A DNA stretch of 64,000 nt from Calditrichota bacterium (lineage in GTDB: Bacteria; Calditrichota; Calditrichia; RBG-13-44-9; J042), in contig JAADJD010000017.1 of NCBI GenBank assembly GCA_013150955.1, positions 36,336-100,335 on the forward strand, read 5' to 3'. The translations under genes and the position numbers were made by a program. Shown piece after piece: positions 52,753 to 63,766 of the stretch. Under the pieces are notes generated by a model, which did no database searches, was not told the DNA's origin, and saw nothing but the letters and a program-made list of their open reading frames with translations. Every line of letters starts with the position of its first letter. The stretch's first letter is position 1.

Positions 52753-53325
52753 CTATTTCAACTCCCGGGCTTTTTGAATAAAATATTCATGAATCCGCAG
52801 GTCATCCGTCAGTTCCGGATGGAAGGTGGCTACCAGTATTCGATCATTTTCGGCCATCACCACATCGTTTTGGTGATATCCAAGGGCCGTCACTCCCTGG
52901 CCAATCTCAATGATCTTTGGTGCCCGAATGAACACCCCTTCGAATGTGTCTGTATGATTGATGGAAACTCTCACCGTATCCACGAACGAATCGATCTGCC
53001 GACCATATGCGTTCCGCTCGACCACGATATCAATTAAATTCAGCGTTTCCAGGTCGTAATTGACGATTTTTCGTGCCAGGGTAATCAATCCTGCACAGGT
53101 GCCAAATATGACGTGATTTTTCGCAAATTCCCGTATTGCATCAAATAAACCAATTTCTTTGAGGAGTTTCACAAAAGTGGTGGACTCCCCTCCCGGCATA
53201 ATCAATCCCATTAATCCGGTCAGATGCTCTGGCTTTCGCACCAGCTGCGTCTCTATCCCCACACGTTGAAGCGCTTTCTGATGAAGGGCAAAATCTCCCT
53301 GAAGTGCCAGTATTCCAAATTTCAT
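52753..53325 (-). CDS. pdxT: PdxT pyridoxal 5'-phosphate synthase glutaminase subunit
   Basis: Protein of 190 aa, class I glutamine amidotransferase of the PdxT family: GGEST (about 46-50), nucleophile in FGTCAGLI (Cys about 79), and FHPELTDD with the catalytic histidine and Glu (about 169-173). It supplies ammonia from glutamine to PdxS. The start is 4 bp from the end of pdxS, so the two form an operon with pdxS first. Confidence 0.95.
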   Translation of the reverse strand: MKFGILALQGDFALHQKALQRVGIETQLVRKPEHLTGLMGLIMPGGESTTFVKLLKEIGLFDAIREFAKNHVIFGTCAGLITLARKIVNYDLETLNLIDIVVERNAYGRQIDSFVDTVRVSINHTDTFEGVFIRAPKIIEIGQGVTALGYHQNDVVMAENDRILVATFHPELTDDLRIHEYFIQKARELK

Positions 53326-53329
53326 TCCC

Positions 53330-54214
53330 TTACCAGCCCCGCGTTGCCAGTTTCTCTTCCTCGCTTAATTCGTGAATATCGATTCCCCGCATGGGCTCGC
53401 GGAGGCCTTCCGATACCCGGGCGATCAGATCAAAATCCATATAATGGGTGGTGGCCATGACAATGGCTCGTGCCCGTTTGGGTGGGTCTTCTGACTTAAA
53501 GATGCCGCTGCCCACAAAAACCGCCTCCGCACCCAATTGCATCATCAGGGAAGCATCGGCCGGAGTGGCAATTCCACCGGCAGCAAAATTGGGAACAGGC
53601 AGTTTTCCGTGTTCTTTTACATACTTCACCAGCTCCAGGGGAGCTCCGATGTTCTTTGCATAAATGACCAGCTCTTCATCTCCCAGTGTGGTGATGTGTT
53701 TAATCTCCCGCTGCACGGCTCGCATATGCCGCACGGCCTCAACAATGTTTCCGGTACCGGCTTCTCCTTTCGTGCGCAACAGTGCGGCGCCTTCTGCAAT
53801 CCGCCGCAGTGCCTCACCCAGATTCCGACATCCACACACAAAGGGAATTTTAAACTTGTGTTTGTCAATGTGATATTCCTCGTCTGCCGGGGTTAATACT
53901 TCACTCTCGTCAATGAAATCAATGCCCAGTGCTTCCAGAACCTGAGCTTCGGCAAAATGCCCGATGCGGCACTTCGCCATCACAGGTATGGATACCGCTT
54001 TCTGAATTTCCTTTATCAACTGGGGATCACTCATCCGGGCTACTCCCCCCTGTGCCCGAATATCTGCTGGAATGCGTTCCAAAGCCATTACGGCAACGGC
54101 GCCGGCATCTTCCGCAATTTTGGCCTGCTCGGCGTTGGTGACGTCCATGATCACCCCACCCTTCAACATTTCTGCCAGGCCAACTTTAAGCTTGTAATCT
54201 TTATCCTCTAACAT
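53330..54214 (-). CDS. pdxS: PdxS pyridoxal 5'-phosphate synthase lyase subunit
   Basis: Protein of 294 aa, the usual PdxS length. Motifs: [49 protein letters not shown] and the phosphate-binding [30 protein letters not shown]. It makes PLP from ribose 5-phosphate, glyceraldehyde 3-phosphate and ammonia. Lysines for the two Schiff bases lie near residue 82 and 149. GGAGATTGAGGCC precedes the ATG. Confidence 0.96.
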   Translation of the reverse strand: MLEDKDYKLKVGLAEMLKGGVIMDVTNAEQAKIAEDAGAVAVMALERIPADIRAQGGVARMSDPQLIKEIQKAVSIPVMAKCRIGHFAEAQVLEALGIDFIDESEVLTPADEEYHIDKHKFKIPFVCGCRNLGEALRRIAEGAALLRTKGEAGTGNIVEAVRHMRAVQREIKHITTLGDEELVIYAKNIGAPLELVKYVKEHGKLPVPNFAAGGIATPADASLMMQLGAEAVFVGSGIFKSEDPPKRARAIVMATTHYMDFDLIARVSEGLREPMRGIDIHELSEEEKLATRGW

Positions 54215-54341
54215 GGCCTCAATCTCCTTCTATTTAACATCAAAAAATTTATTGCTATCCACCGGTAAAAGCAAGGTAATTTCCTTTTGGCACTTCAGCG
54301 GTTGAACGGTTTGATTGCAAAAATTCCATTTCCAGATTCGG

Positions 54342-54656
54342 GTTAAACCCCGATTATGCAATAGACTACGAATGACACGAATGACCACGAATAAACCCAG
54401 ATGACGCATTAGAACCACGAATGTGTTGATCCCAGATTATGCATTAGAACCGCGAATTTCACGAATTAATGCCAATAAAAATAATAAGATGCATTAGATT
54501 CTATCTGAATGAAAAGTTTTTCCTGGATATGTTCGTTATTTTGTTGATTTTATTCGAATTCATTCGTGTGATTCGCGGTTTAATGCATTATTTGGGTTGA
54601 TTTTTTTCGAATTCATTCGCGTGATTGCCGGTTTATTGCACTTTTTAGATTAAAAC
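54342..54656 (+). repeat. Complex cluster of dispersed repeat ends and one full copy
   Basis: Starts with two short ends (GGTTAAACCCCGATTATGCAATAGACTACGAATGACACG and AAACCCAGATGACGCATTAGAACCACGAATG), then a full forward copy (about 54428-54600), then another end (TTCGAATTCATTCGCGTGATTGCCGGTTTATTGCAC). This is the most rearranged locus. Confidence 0.85.
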
Positions 54657-54700
54657 GGGATCCTGATTGAGTAGAAAATTTGTACGGTTCACTACAAACA

Positions 54701-54734
54701 ACCAAAAAGCCCTTCCGCAGAAGGGCCTTTTGGT
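54701..54734 (-). terminator. Terminator of serA
   Basis: Read on the minus strand, CCAAAAGGCCCTTC / GAAGGGCTTTTTGG with a TGCG loop; 25 bp after the serA stop on the plus-strand map. Confidence 0.9.
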
Positions 54735-54759
54735 AAACAGGTGCAATTTTATTAAACAA

Positions 54760-55707
54760 TCAACCGGTGGTATTGACTGCATTGCGAATGCCCTTACCAG
54801 CGAACATGTCCACGAACTGTTCGGCGATCTGAATAGCAACATTTTCCTGAGCTTCTCGAGTGGACGCGCCAATATGCGGTGTACAGATCACTCTGGGATG
54901 CTGAATTAACTGAAAATCGGTGGGAGGTTCATTTTCGTAGACGTCCAGTGCTGCGGCCGCCACCTGTCCCTCGTTTAAGGCGGTCAGCAAATCCGCTTCG
55001 TTCACAATGCCACCACGGGAACAGTTCACAAAAAAGACCCCTTTCTTCATTTTTGCAAATAAATCTCGATTCACAAAATTCATCGTTTCCGGTTTTTTGG
55101 TTAAATGAACCGAAATGTAATCGCTACTGGCCAGCACGCTGTCCAGATCGGCAACCAGTTCAATGCCGTCCTCATCGGTCAGGTTTTTTTTGATTTTGGG
55201 ATCGTAGCACAATACCCGCATTCCCAGTGCCAGCGCCTTTTTTGCCAGACTCCGGCTCACCCGGCCATATCCAAGCAATCCCAGGGTTTTCCCCAGAATT
55301 TCACTGCCCGAAAAAAGCTTCTTTTCCCACTTCTGCGATTTGAGGGAATCCACGGCCGCATAGAAATGGCGTCCCAGTCCCAGCATAAACATCAGGGCCA
55401 GCTCGGCCACTGCATTGGTGTTCCCACCGGGGGTGTTCATTACCACAATGCCCTTTCGGGTCGCGGCGTCCACATCGATGTTGTCCACCCCGCTGCCCGC
55501 CCGGCCAATGACTTTTAAGTTCGTTCCTGCCTCGATGATATCCGCGGTCACCTTGGTGGCGCTGCGGACGATGAGTCCGTGATATTCGGGAATGATCTTC
55601 AGCAATTCCTCCTTGCTAATCCCAAATTTTTCGTCTACCTCATGACCGGCATTGCGGAGAATTTCGGCGCACTTCGGGGAGGTCTTGTCCGTAATCAACA
55701 CCTTCAT
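54760..55707 (-). CDS. serA: D-3-phosphoglycerate dehydrogenase, short form
   Basis: Protein of 315 aa from the ATG at 55707 (AAGGAGTGTATT upstream); the frame to 55812 has no site. It oxidises 3-phosphoglycerate in serine biosynthesis. NAD motif GLLGYGRVSRSLAKKALALGMRVLCYD; catalytic Arg in VNCSRGGIVNE, Glu in DVYENEPP, His in TPHIGAS. No ACT domain at the C-terminus, so it is not expected to be inhibited by serine. The family also contains other 2-hydroxyacid dehydrogenases. Confidence 0.88.
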   Translation of the reverse strand: MKVLITDKTSPKCAEILRNAGHEVDEKFGISKEELLKIIPEYHGLIVRSATKVTADIIEAGTNLKVIGRAGSGVDNIDVDAATRKGIVVMNTPGGNTNAVAELALMFMLGLGRHFYAAVDSLKSQKWEKKLFSGSEILGKTLGLLGYGRVSRSLAKKALALGMRVLCYDPKIKKNLTDEDGIELVADLDSVLASSDYISVHLTKKPETMNFVNRDLFAKMKKGVFFVNCSRGGIVNEADLLTALNEGQVAAAALDVYENEPPTDFQLIQHPRVICTPHIGASTREAQENVAIQIAEQFVDMFAGKGIRNAVNTTG

Positions 55708-55822
55708 AATACACTCCTTGTACTTTTTTTCATGAATATGCCCAAATTTTCCATTTTTGTCAAGAAACGGTTGAAATTCTGCAGGTTTATGCAGTCCCCT
55801 TCCTGTCACCAATGGATAACTT

Positions 55823-57832
55823 TCACCGACGGAGCAGCACCCACTTGAACAACAGCACCGGGCTAAAAAACAGCAACAGGTTCAGTACTGCGGTGATAAA
55901 AACATTGAGCGCCGGTGGTGATTGGGTGGATTGATAGGTTACCGCAAAAGCCCCGCAGCAGGCCTGGGTTTCCCCAATGGTAAATGAATAGTAGTGCGAT
56001 TCCACAAACTGATTATCTGTATCCCATGCCAGTACCTTGTATTTAATGGTGGTACCGGTAGGAGCACCGGGAATGTCTGCACCAAATATGTACGGCGAAA
56101 CGGGCTGCATGATAAGCGTGTCCTGCCGGGTGGTCGCACCAGAAAATTCATAGTAGAGCTTAACCACGGTCACCGTATCTTCATCCACTGCCGACGCATG
56201 AACGGTATAGGGCCCGGCGGTATCGTCCGTATCCTCCGGCTTCTTGACCACCGCAACCAGCGGTTTGTCGGTAATGGCTTCGTTGACGTTCAGACGGCCT
56301 TCTAAAAGCAGTTCACCTTCAAAATCGGGAATGAAATCCACCGCACCAAACAACCGATATTTCACCTCGCGCCAGTTGGTATTGGGATAATAGTATGCCC
56401 AGATTAACCCGGCGGCCCCGGCCACGTGAGGGGTAGCCATGGACGTACCGCTTAACGACTGGTACGTATTGGAAGGAGTGGTGGAATAAATATCCTCACC
56501 CGGTGCAGCCAGATCCACCGTCTGATTCCCCCAGTTGGAAAAGGAAGCCATTGCATCCCGATCCGTGGAGGCCGCCACGGCAATGACGTTTTCCACCTCA
56601 TAATTCGATGGATAATTGGGCGAATCGTCATTGTCTTTACTTTCGTTACCCGCGGCGGCTACAAAAAGCACGCCTTTGTCGCGGGCGTATTCGATCGCAT
56701 CTTTCAACGTCTGCGAGAAACCGCCCCCACCCCAGGAATTGTTGGTGATTAACGCCCCGTTATCCGCAGCGTAGATGATGGCCTCCGCAGCATCGGCAGT
56801 GGAACCGGAACCATTGGCGGACAGAAACTTCAACGCCATCAGCTTCACCGTCCAGTTTACGCCAACCACCCCGCGATTGTTGTTGCCCACGGCGCCCACC
56901 GTTCCCGCCACATGGGTACCATGACGATTATCGTCCATGGGATCGGGATCGTTGTTGATAAAATCGTATCCATGCACATCATCCACGTAACCGTTGTTGT
57001 CGTCATCCTGATTATTATTGGGAATTTCACCGGGATTTGTCCAGATGTTGTCCGCCAGATCCGGGTGATTGTAATCGATCCCGGTATCGATGATGGCAAT
57101 GAGGATTTCCTTACGGCCGGTGGTTTTGTTCCATGCTTCCGGAGCATCGATATCCGCATCGTTTTTACCGCCGGTTTGTCCCGTATTGTGCAATCCCCAT
57201 AGCCGAGAAAAATCTGGATCGTTGGGAACTGTCAACGCATACACCCGGTAATTGGGTTCTGCGTACAGCACATCCGGGCGTTCCCGACAGGCCTTCAGGA
57301 TGCTGTCCAGGTTTTGGGTGGTGGGATATTTGTAAAGCATGGCATTCAATTTTCGGATGCGCTTCACGGATTTAAGATTGAGTTGCTGGGCGATGCTAGC
57401 CATGGCGGCAACTTCTGCCGTGGGTTTAAATTTCACCAGAATTTCCCCCGGAATGATTTCCGGTTCCAGCGGGGCTTTTAACACGGCCGGTTGTTCCGCT
57501 TCTCCGGAGGGAGTATCCTGGGCCATGGCCTGTCCGGGCTTTACGGTGACCTTCTGTTCCAGCTCCACGTATTGGATGATTTTCAACCGCTCCAGGTCTT
57601 CAACCGTCTGGTTTAACCGACCCGTATCGGCAGGCCGGAAACGGTAAACCTGTAATTGCGGAATGGACTTTTCCAGGATCAGACCAAAGCGCTGTTGCAA
57701 ACTATCCAGCTCCTGCTGGGTGGGCCGCTCCTTAAATTTGATTAATAACCGCACCGATTCCGTTTGTTGGCTGGGCAATGCGCTGAGTAGAAACAATACA
57801 CCCAGGATCCACAAAAATTGAATGGATTTCAT
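55823..57832 (-). CDS. Secreted subtilisin-like S8 protease with two inhibitor-like domains
   Basis: Protein of 669 aa with a signal peptide (about 1-23). Two inhibitor-like prodomain segments repeat (LLIKFKERPTQQEL at 29 and ILVKFKPTAEVAAM at 131). The catalytic triad is Asp249 (IIDTG), His304 (HGTHVAG) and Ser464 (GTSMATPHV). The beta-rich C-terminal domain ends with a Cys-Cys-Gly, a hydrophobic segment (about 640-665) and two Arg, like a sorting or anchoring tail. It would be exported and perhaps anchored in the envelope. Ends close to, but does not overlap, serA. Confidence 0.92.
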   Translation of the reverse strand: MKSIQFLWILGVLFLLSALPSQQTESVRLLIKFKERPTQQELDSLQQRFGLILEKSIPQLQVYRFRPADTGRLNQTVEDLERLKIIQYVELEQKVTVKPGQAMAQDTPSGEAEQPAVLKAPLEPEIIPGEILVKFKPTAEVAAMASIAQQLNLKSVKRIRKLNAMLYKYPTTQNLDSILKACRERPDVLYAEPNYRVYALTVPNDPDFSRLWGLHNTGQTGGKNDADIDAPEAWNKTTGRKEILIAIIDTGIDYNHPDLADNIWTNPGEIPNNNQDDDNNGYVDDVHGYDFINNDPDPMDDNRHGTHVAGTVGAVGNNNRGVVGVNWTVKLMALKFLSANGSGSTADAAEAIIYAADNGALITNNSWGGGGFSQTLKDAIEYARDKGVLFVAAAGNESKDNDDSPNYPSNYEVENVIAVAASTDRDAMASFSNWGNQTVDLAAPGEDIYSTTPSNTYQSLSGTSMATPHVAGAAGLIWAYYYPNTNWREVKYRLFGAVDFIPDFEGELLLEGRLNVNEAITDKPLVAVVKKPEDTDDTAGPYTVHASAVDEDTVTVVKLYYEFSGATTRQDTLIMQPVSPYIFGADIPGAPTGTTIKYKVLAWDTDNQFVESHYYSFTIGETQACCGAFAVTYQSTQSPPALNVFITAVLNLLLFFSPVLLFKWVLLRR

Positions 57833-58021
57833 AGAGCCCCCTTTACTGCTTTGGTTGGTGTGATTCCGTCCTGGAAGTTTTTCCTGAAAGGCGCTTGAAT
57901 ATTAGAGAATAAATTCGCCAAAATCAAGCCACATTACCCGGTGAACCAAATTTTATAGCCAGGTAGAATACGATGAATTCCTTCGCACGGGCAAATCAGC
58001 GGGATTTTCTTTCAGGATTCC

Positions 58022-58056
58022 CCCGGAACGTTCGGTGGATATGAGAACGTTCCGGG
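58022..58056 (-). terminator. Stem-loop downstream of ornithine aminotransferase gene
   Basis: CCGGAACGTTC / GAACGTTCCGG stem with a short loop, 11 bp after the stop codon in the gene's direction. No clear T-run, so termination is uncertain. Confidence 0.5.
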
Positions 58057-58066
58057 AGACTACCAA

Positions 58067-59269
58067 TCACAGGGTGGTTAATACTTTTTCGATACGGGGC
58101 ATGGCCCAATCGATCTCCTCACGGGTAATGACCAGTGGTGGAGCGAAGCGGATAACATGTTCGTGGGTTTCTTTAGAGAGAATGCCCTCAGCAGCCAGGG
58201 CTTCACAGAAACGCCGTGCGCCACCGGCCTCCTTCTTCAATTCCACGCCGATCAACAATCCCTTGCCACGGATTTCTTTCACATGCGGGCTTTTGATTTT
58301 TTGTAACTGGCCCATGAAATATTTGCCCATTTCCAGTGCGCGTGCCGGAAGATTCTCTTCCTCCAGTACCTCCAGTGCCGCACGTCCAATGGCTGCTGCC
58401 AGGGGATTCCCTCCAAATGTACTGCCGTGATCACCCGGCTTAAACACCCCCATTAATTCCTCGGTTGCCAGAAACGCCGACACCGGATAAAATCCACCCG
58501 ACAGTGCCTTCCCCACAATCAAACCATCGGGGTGAACGTCTTCGTAATGGTGGGCGAACATTTTCCCCGTCCGTCCAAGTCCGGTCTGGATCTCATCCAC
58601 AACCAGCAGAATCCCATGTTCCCGGCAAACCTGTTCCGCGTTTTTAAGATAGCCCTCCGGGGGCACAATAATGCCGCCTTCCCCCTGAATGGGTTCCACT
58701 AAAAAGGCAGCGGTTTTGGGGGTAATGGCCTGTTTTAATGCTTCGATGTCTCCAAAGGGAATGATTTTGAATCCCGGTGTCAGGGGGCCAAATCCATCCC
58801 GATATTGATCTTCCGTGGAAAAACTGATGATGGTGATGGTGCGGCCGTGAAAATTATTGGCACATACGATGATTTCGGCCTGATTGTCCGGAATGCCTTT
58901 CACTTTATAGGCCCACTTCCGAATGGCCTTCAATGCCGTTTCCACCGCTTCGGCACCCGAATTCATGGGCAACACCTTGGGCATTCCAGAAAGTTGGGCC
59001 AGTTTTTCATAAAACAATCCCAGTTGATCGTTTCGAAATGCCCGTGATGTTAAGGTTAATCGCCGCGCCTGTTCGGCCACGACCGCTGCAATCCTGGGAT
59101 GACAGTGTCCCTGATTGACTGCAGAATAAGCACTTAAACAATCCAGATACTTGTTACCTTCCACATCCCAGACCCAGACGCCTTCTCCCCGTGTTAATAC
59201 CACATCCAGGGGATGATAATTATTGGCACCGTACTGCCGTTCCAGTGCAATATAGTCCTGTGCCTTCAT
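58067..59269 (-). CDS. rocD: Ornithine aminotransferase
   Basis: Class III PLP-dependent aminotransferase of 400 aa. It starts [31 protein letters not shown] (as in RocD), with the cofactor loop [37 protein letters not shown] (Asp contacting the pyridine N) and the Schiff-base lysine in [16 protein letters not shown]. It turns ornithine and 2-oxoglutarate into glutamate semialdehyde and glutamate. It is near mdh, not in an evident pathway operon. Confidence 0.9.
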   Translation of the reverse strand: MKAQDYIALERQYGANNYHPLDVVLTRGEGVWVWDVEGNKYLDCLSAYSAVNQGHCHPRIAAVVAEQARRLTLTSRAFRNDQLGLFYEKLAQLSGMPKVLPMNSGAEAVETALKAIRKWAYKVKGIPDNQAEIIVCANNFHGRTITIISFSTEDQYRDGFGPLTPGFKIIPFGDIEALKQAITPKTAAFLVEPIQGEGGIIVPPEGYLKNAEQVCREHGILLVVDEIQTGLGRTGKMFAHHYEDVHPDGLIVGKALSGGFYPVSAFLATEELMGVFKPGDHGSTFGGNPLAAAIGRAALEVLEEENLPARALEMGKYFMGQLQKIKSPHVKEIRGKGLLIGVELKKEAGGARRFCEALAAEGILSKETHEHVIRFAPPLVITREEIDWAMPRIEKVLTTL

Positions 59270-59308
59270 CCGTCCTCCTCACCGTTAATGGTTTCGCCAG
59301 ATAAACGT

Positions 59309-59337
59309 CAGGGGAGAAGCTTTCCGCCTCTCCCCTG
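59309..59337 (-). terminator. Stem-loop after malate dehydrogenase gene
   Basis: CAGGGGAGAGG / CTTCTCCCCTG (minus strand order) with a GCGGAAAG loop, 22 bp after the mdh stop and before the aminotransferase gene. No long T-run. Confidence 0.55.
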
Positions 59338-59358
59338 CCCATCGTTTCCGTTATTGGG

Positions 59359-60336
<978 letters not shown>

Positions 60337-60545
60337 TCAGATTTTAAATTCCCAAAATCCGTTTTTACGGGTGATTCGACGAATGCGAATGCGGAGTGGG
60401 ATTGAAAAAGCCGTCGGGTATACGGCTCGTAGTGCTTTATTCCAGGAAACGGAAAAATACTCAATTGAACACTATTTGAAAGGCACCTTTAATCCAGATT
60501 TTTCATTTGCCGACGCGTTCTGAGAATTACCACAGACAAAGATCA

Positions 60546-60714
60546 TTCCAGATTATGAATTCGCCTACGAATTACACGAATTCACACAAATAAAACCTAT
60601 AAAATACATTGGATTGTGTTTGGATGAAAATGTGTTCCAGGGCTTATTCGCGATTTTGCAGATATTTTTTGGCTTCATTCGCGTGATTCGTGGTTTCATG
60701 CATTATTTGGGTTA
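60546..60714 (+). repeat. Dispersed repeat (forward)
   Basis: ATTCCAGATTATGAATTCGCCTACGAATTACACG to CATGCATTATTTGGGTTA. The final TTA is the stop codon of the minus-strand VIT-VWA gene. Confidence 0.9.
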
Positions 60715-63072
60715 ATAAATGATTTTCGATCGCAGATTCTGGCGTACTTCCGCTGTTAAATCTTTGATATCTTCTGCAGCGTTCAATACGGTTTTAAAAA
60801 CGAAACCAAACGTTTCGCTCTGTTCTTCCTCAGCGGCTTTTGCAGCTAAAATCCACTTCTCGATCGCCTGCCCGACGAGTCGGCGTAACAGAGAGTCGTA
60901 CCGACGAAGAATGTAATTCCAGATGCGCCTTTGATCTTTGGTAAATCGGGATTGTTTCTGAATCAAAAACGCCATCAGTTTCTTTAAGTTGGATTCAAAT
61001 CCCTGAAGAGATTGTTCGTCTGCTTCCATCTGCGCCAGCAGCCATCCCGCCACAATCAACGATTCCCAGACGGAATTTCGAGGATGAGAAAAAGAGAAGC
61101 GGCCATCCATTTTCTGATAGAGAAACATATCGCACACCACATCTCGAGGTGTTTCATTCTGATAGTGATATACCACAGGCTGAAAACGACAGGTCTGATC
61201 CAAATCAAACAAAACGTCTGCGGAACTATAAAACTTATCTTCACACCACATGTCTGGAAAGTCCACCGGTACCACCTGCACCCGGGAAATCTCCTGAATT
61301 TTTTCATCCCGCTCCCAGAGGGCAATCCAGTCCGTATACGGCGATGGCAATTGTAGATCCAGCGCCAGCTGCTCTAAAAAGGCCGGGGAAACCGCAAGAT
61401 CTTCACTTTCGGGAGAGGCTCGATTCTCCAGCAATTGCTTTCCCCAGAATTTCAACAAACTGTTGTGCACCGCATCGGTTAAATGCTGTTTTTGCACGGG
61501 GATTCGAAGCGTTTCTCCATTTTCCGTATAAAGCAGCAGGGCATCTATCCGGGGCGTTTCACCATTGATTTCAAAAAATAGCAATCGGGTTGTATCCTCG
61601 GCCAGGGGAAATGGCAACATGGGCAGCCATCCGGTTAGCTGGATGGCCTTGCCGGACACTTCCATGGCCATTTGGCGTACCCAGGAAACCCCCAGATTTT
61701 GAAACTGCATATTGACCACTCGTCGGATATCTTCTCCGGGATAAATATACCTGGCCATGACAGGCACCACCCGATGAATGGCCTGAAAGAGCTCCTGATT
61801 GACCACCGTATCGATGCCAAACAGGATCATGCGTCCCTTAAAATTGGATTTTTTAATGGTGCGGGCGATTTCCCATTCGTTTCCAACCATTCCATCTGTT
61901 AACAAAACAATTACGGGCTCCCGGTGGGTATCCGGGTCTCGAAACTGGCGAAGCGCCAGATGCACGGCGGGGAGCAATTCGGTTCCACCTAAGGATTCCA
62001 GTCCATTTAACCAGCGATCGGCCATCTGGATGGTTTTATCGGTCACGGGCACCCATTCGCGCTTCCAGGGATGCAAATCACTCTCAAAAGCAATTAATTG
62101 AAACCGATCGGCAGCACTTAACTTCCGCAGGCACAATTGAACCGCCTTGCGTGTGGTTTTCAGTTTCACACCGGCCATGGATCCAGAAATATCAATCAGA
62201 AAAACAAGATCCTGCGGCCGTTTCTGGCGTTGGGTGCGTGTTTCCGGTGTAAGTGTTGTAGCCAGTATGGACGTATCGTCATAAGTTAAAATGGAGTAGG
62301 TGCTTTCTTGCACCGGTTTTACTTTTATTTTTAAGACGATGTCTTTATTGGCTTTAAGCTCATCCCCCATGAAGGCGTGATAGGAATGGTCGGAAGCAAG
62401 TTGAATCCGAAAGGGATGGGACGGGCTTTCGATGCTTTCGACGGGCAGGTCTCTGGAAATCTCGAAATACGCCTGAACAGAATATGGGGTGGGATCAAAC
62501 GTGAAGGGTGGTGTGATTTCGTCCGCATCGGGCACCTGGGTGGTTGGAAATGCCCACCCCAGGCCTTCACCGACGTCAAGGGGTTCCCCCGGAATGTATC
62601 GCGGCCCGACCACGGTCGGTGTGCGCAGTAAGATTTCCCCATGCTGTATCTCCAAAACCTGCGATAAATGGAAGTCCACCAGCACGCACTCACCGGGTGC
62701 CAGATTTCCAATAGACAGTGAAAAGACATTGCTCCTGTGCTGTTTCAGGTGGACTGCAAAATCCCCCTGTTCCAGATAGGTTTCGTACTCTTTCCGGGCA
62801 TCTTCCCTTTTCACCACACGGGAGGTGATTCGTTTTCCAGAGAGAAAGACGTCGAACGCTTCCAGAATTTGATCCGATGAGAGGGGAAACGTATACACAA
62901 CCTCCAGGGGATTGCGAGCGGTGTTTTCAAAGATTTGGCGGATGTGAAGTTGCGCAACCGGCCAGGTGACCTTTCCCCTTACCTGCCAGCGACGCAGGGC
63001 AATCTCCGAAGCACCGGCTTCCATTTCTTTGCCGGCAACGCTTAACGATGGACGCACTTCATCTTTCATCAT
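60712..63072 (-). CDS. VIT and VWA domain-containing protein
   Basis: Protein of about 786 aa; the ATG at 63072 has GGAGGACTCATC upstream and overlaps the MerR stop (ATGATGA). Domain order: an N-terminal VIT domain (about 20-150, IRQIFENTARNPLEVVYTFPLSSDQILEAFDVFLSGKRI), then a VWA domain with complete MIDAS (DISGSMAG, GGTELLPA, LLTDGMVG; about 290-455), then a C-terminal helical region. The layout is that of inter-alpha-trypsin inhibitor heavy chain-like bacterial proteins. No signal peptide is seen, so the site of action is unclear. Co-transcribed with the MerR regulator. Confidence 0.9.
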   Translation of the reverse strand: MMKDEVRPSLSVAGKEMEAGASEIALRRWQVRGKVTWPVAQLHIRQIFENTARNPLEVVYTFPLSSDQILEAFDVFLSGKRITSRVVKREDARKEYETYLEQGDFAVHLKQHRSNVFSLSIGNLAPGECVLVDFHLSQVLEIQHGEILLRTPTVVGPRYIPGEPLDVGEGLGWAFPTTQVPDADEITPPFTFDPTPYSVQAYFEISRDLPVESIESPSHPFRIQLASDHSYHAFMGDELKANKDIVLKIKVKPVQESTYSILTYDDTSILATTLTPETRTQRQKRPQDLVFLIDISGSMAGVKLKTTRKAVQLCLRKLSAADRFQLIAFESDLHPWKREWVPVTDKTIQMADRWLNGLESLGGTELLPAVHLALRQFRDPDTHREPVIVLLTDGMVGNEWEIARTIKKSNFKGRMILFGIDTVVNQELFQAIHRVVPVMARYIYPGEDIRRVVNMQFQNLGVSWVRQMAMEVSGKAIQLTGWLPMLPFPLAEDTTRLLFFEINGETPRIDALLLYTENGETLRIPVQKQHLTDAVHNSLLKFWGKQLLENRASPESEDLAVSPAFLEQLALDLQLPSPYTDWIALWERDEKIQEISRVQVVPVDFPDMWCEDKFYSSADVLFDLDQTCRFQPVVYHYQNETPRDVVCDMFLYQKMDGRFSFSHPRNSVWESLIVAGWLLAQMEADEQSLQGFESNLKKLMAFLIQKQSRFTKDQRRIWNYILRRYDSLLRRLVGQAIEKWILAAKAAEEEQSETFGFVFKTVLNAAEDIKDLTAEVRQNLRSKIIY

Positions 63073-63509
63073 GATGAGTCCTCCAATAATTTTAAAATTT
63101 CGGGTAAATGATTTTCTAAAAAACGCCGCGCTTCTGGAGTTAATGGCCAGTGGACGAATAGCTCCACGCCTGCTGCCAGCTGGATTCGTACCCCGGTTTG
63201 CCGGGGATAGCGATCTTCTGGCCAATCGTGCTGAATCGGATGGGCCGAAAGACGATCAGTTACTGGCTGATCAGGTGCCGAATAGAGTATTTGCTCCAGA
63301 CTCTCCTGATTTAAAATAAATTGAATCTCCTTTAATGAGTAGCGCGCTTTCTGTAGTTGGCGGATTCGTTCCAGTCGCCGCAGGTGTTCCTCGGAATATT
63401 CGTAATTTTTTCCTTTCCCTTTTGGTGGGGGCAGCAATCCGATCTGTGTATAATAATAAATCGTGCGTCGATTGAAGCCACTCCGTTGTATCAATTCCTG
63501 AATTTTCAT
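63069..63509 (-). CDS. MerR-family transcriptional regulator
   Basis: Protein of 146 aa from the ATG at 63509 with GAGGTGATT upstream; longer starts are excluded. The N-terminal winged HTH (KIQELIQRSGFNRRTIYYYTQIGLLPPPKGKGKNYEYSEEHLRRL) is followed by the MerR helix and an effector part without the Cys ligands of metal sensors. It presumably controls itself and the VIT-VWA gene. The dyad just upstream is the likely operator. Confidence 0.88.
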   Translation of the reverse strand: MKIQELIQRSGFNRRTIYYYTQIGLLPPPKGKGKNYEYSEEHLRRLERIRQLQKARYSLKEIQFILNQESLEQILYSAPDQPVTDRLSAHPIQHDWPEDRYPRQTGVRIQLAAGVELFVHWPLTPEARRFLENHLPEILKLLEDSS

Positions 63510-63524
63510 AATCACCTCAGTATT

Positions 63525-63540
63525 ACAGTTACACTGTAAC
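63525..63540 (-). promoter_or_regulatory. MerR operator-like dyad
   Basis: ACAGTTACACTGTAAC: overlapping palindromes ACAGT..ACTGT and GTTACA-C-TGTAAC, 16-31 bp upstream of the merR start. Suits autoregulation by the downstream MerR protein. Confidence 0.5.
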
Positions 63541-63657
63541 ATAAATAATTCTTTTTTGCAAATCAAGTAAAAAATTTACTCCAACCGATTTTCAGTTGGC
63601 CGTGGGCAGTTAGCAGTATGCAGTTGGCATGGGCGGAGCTGGGCCAGCAGGTGATTG

Positions 63658-63766
63658 AACCTAAAAATACATTAAAACACGAATCACGGGAATGAAACCA
63701 AAAAATATCTACAAAATCGCGAATAACCCTAGAACACATTTTCATCCAGATACAAACCAATGTATT
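63658..63766 (-). repeat. Dispersed repeat (reverse), interrupted by IS element
   Basis: CCTAAAAATACATTAAAACACGAATCACGGGAATG to TACAAACCAATGTATTTTT, then unrelated sequence (TCAAGTTTGACACTTGA). The right third is missing, as if an IS had inserted. Confidence 0.8.

Noticed and set aside
63069..63509. MerR as a copper sensor (CueR)
   Set aside because: Sequence lacks the C-terminal Cys pair of CueR and it is linked to a VIT-VWA gene 40 kb from the copper cluster.
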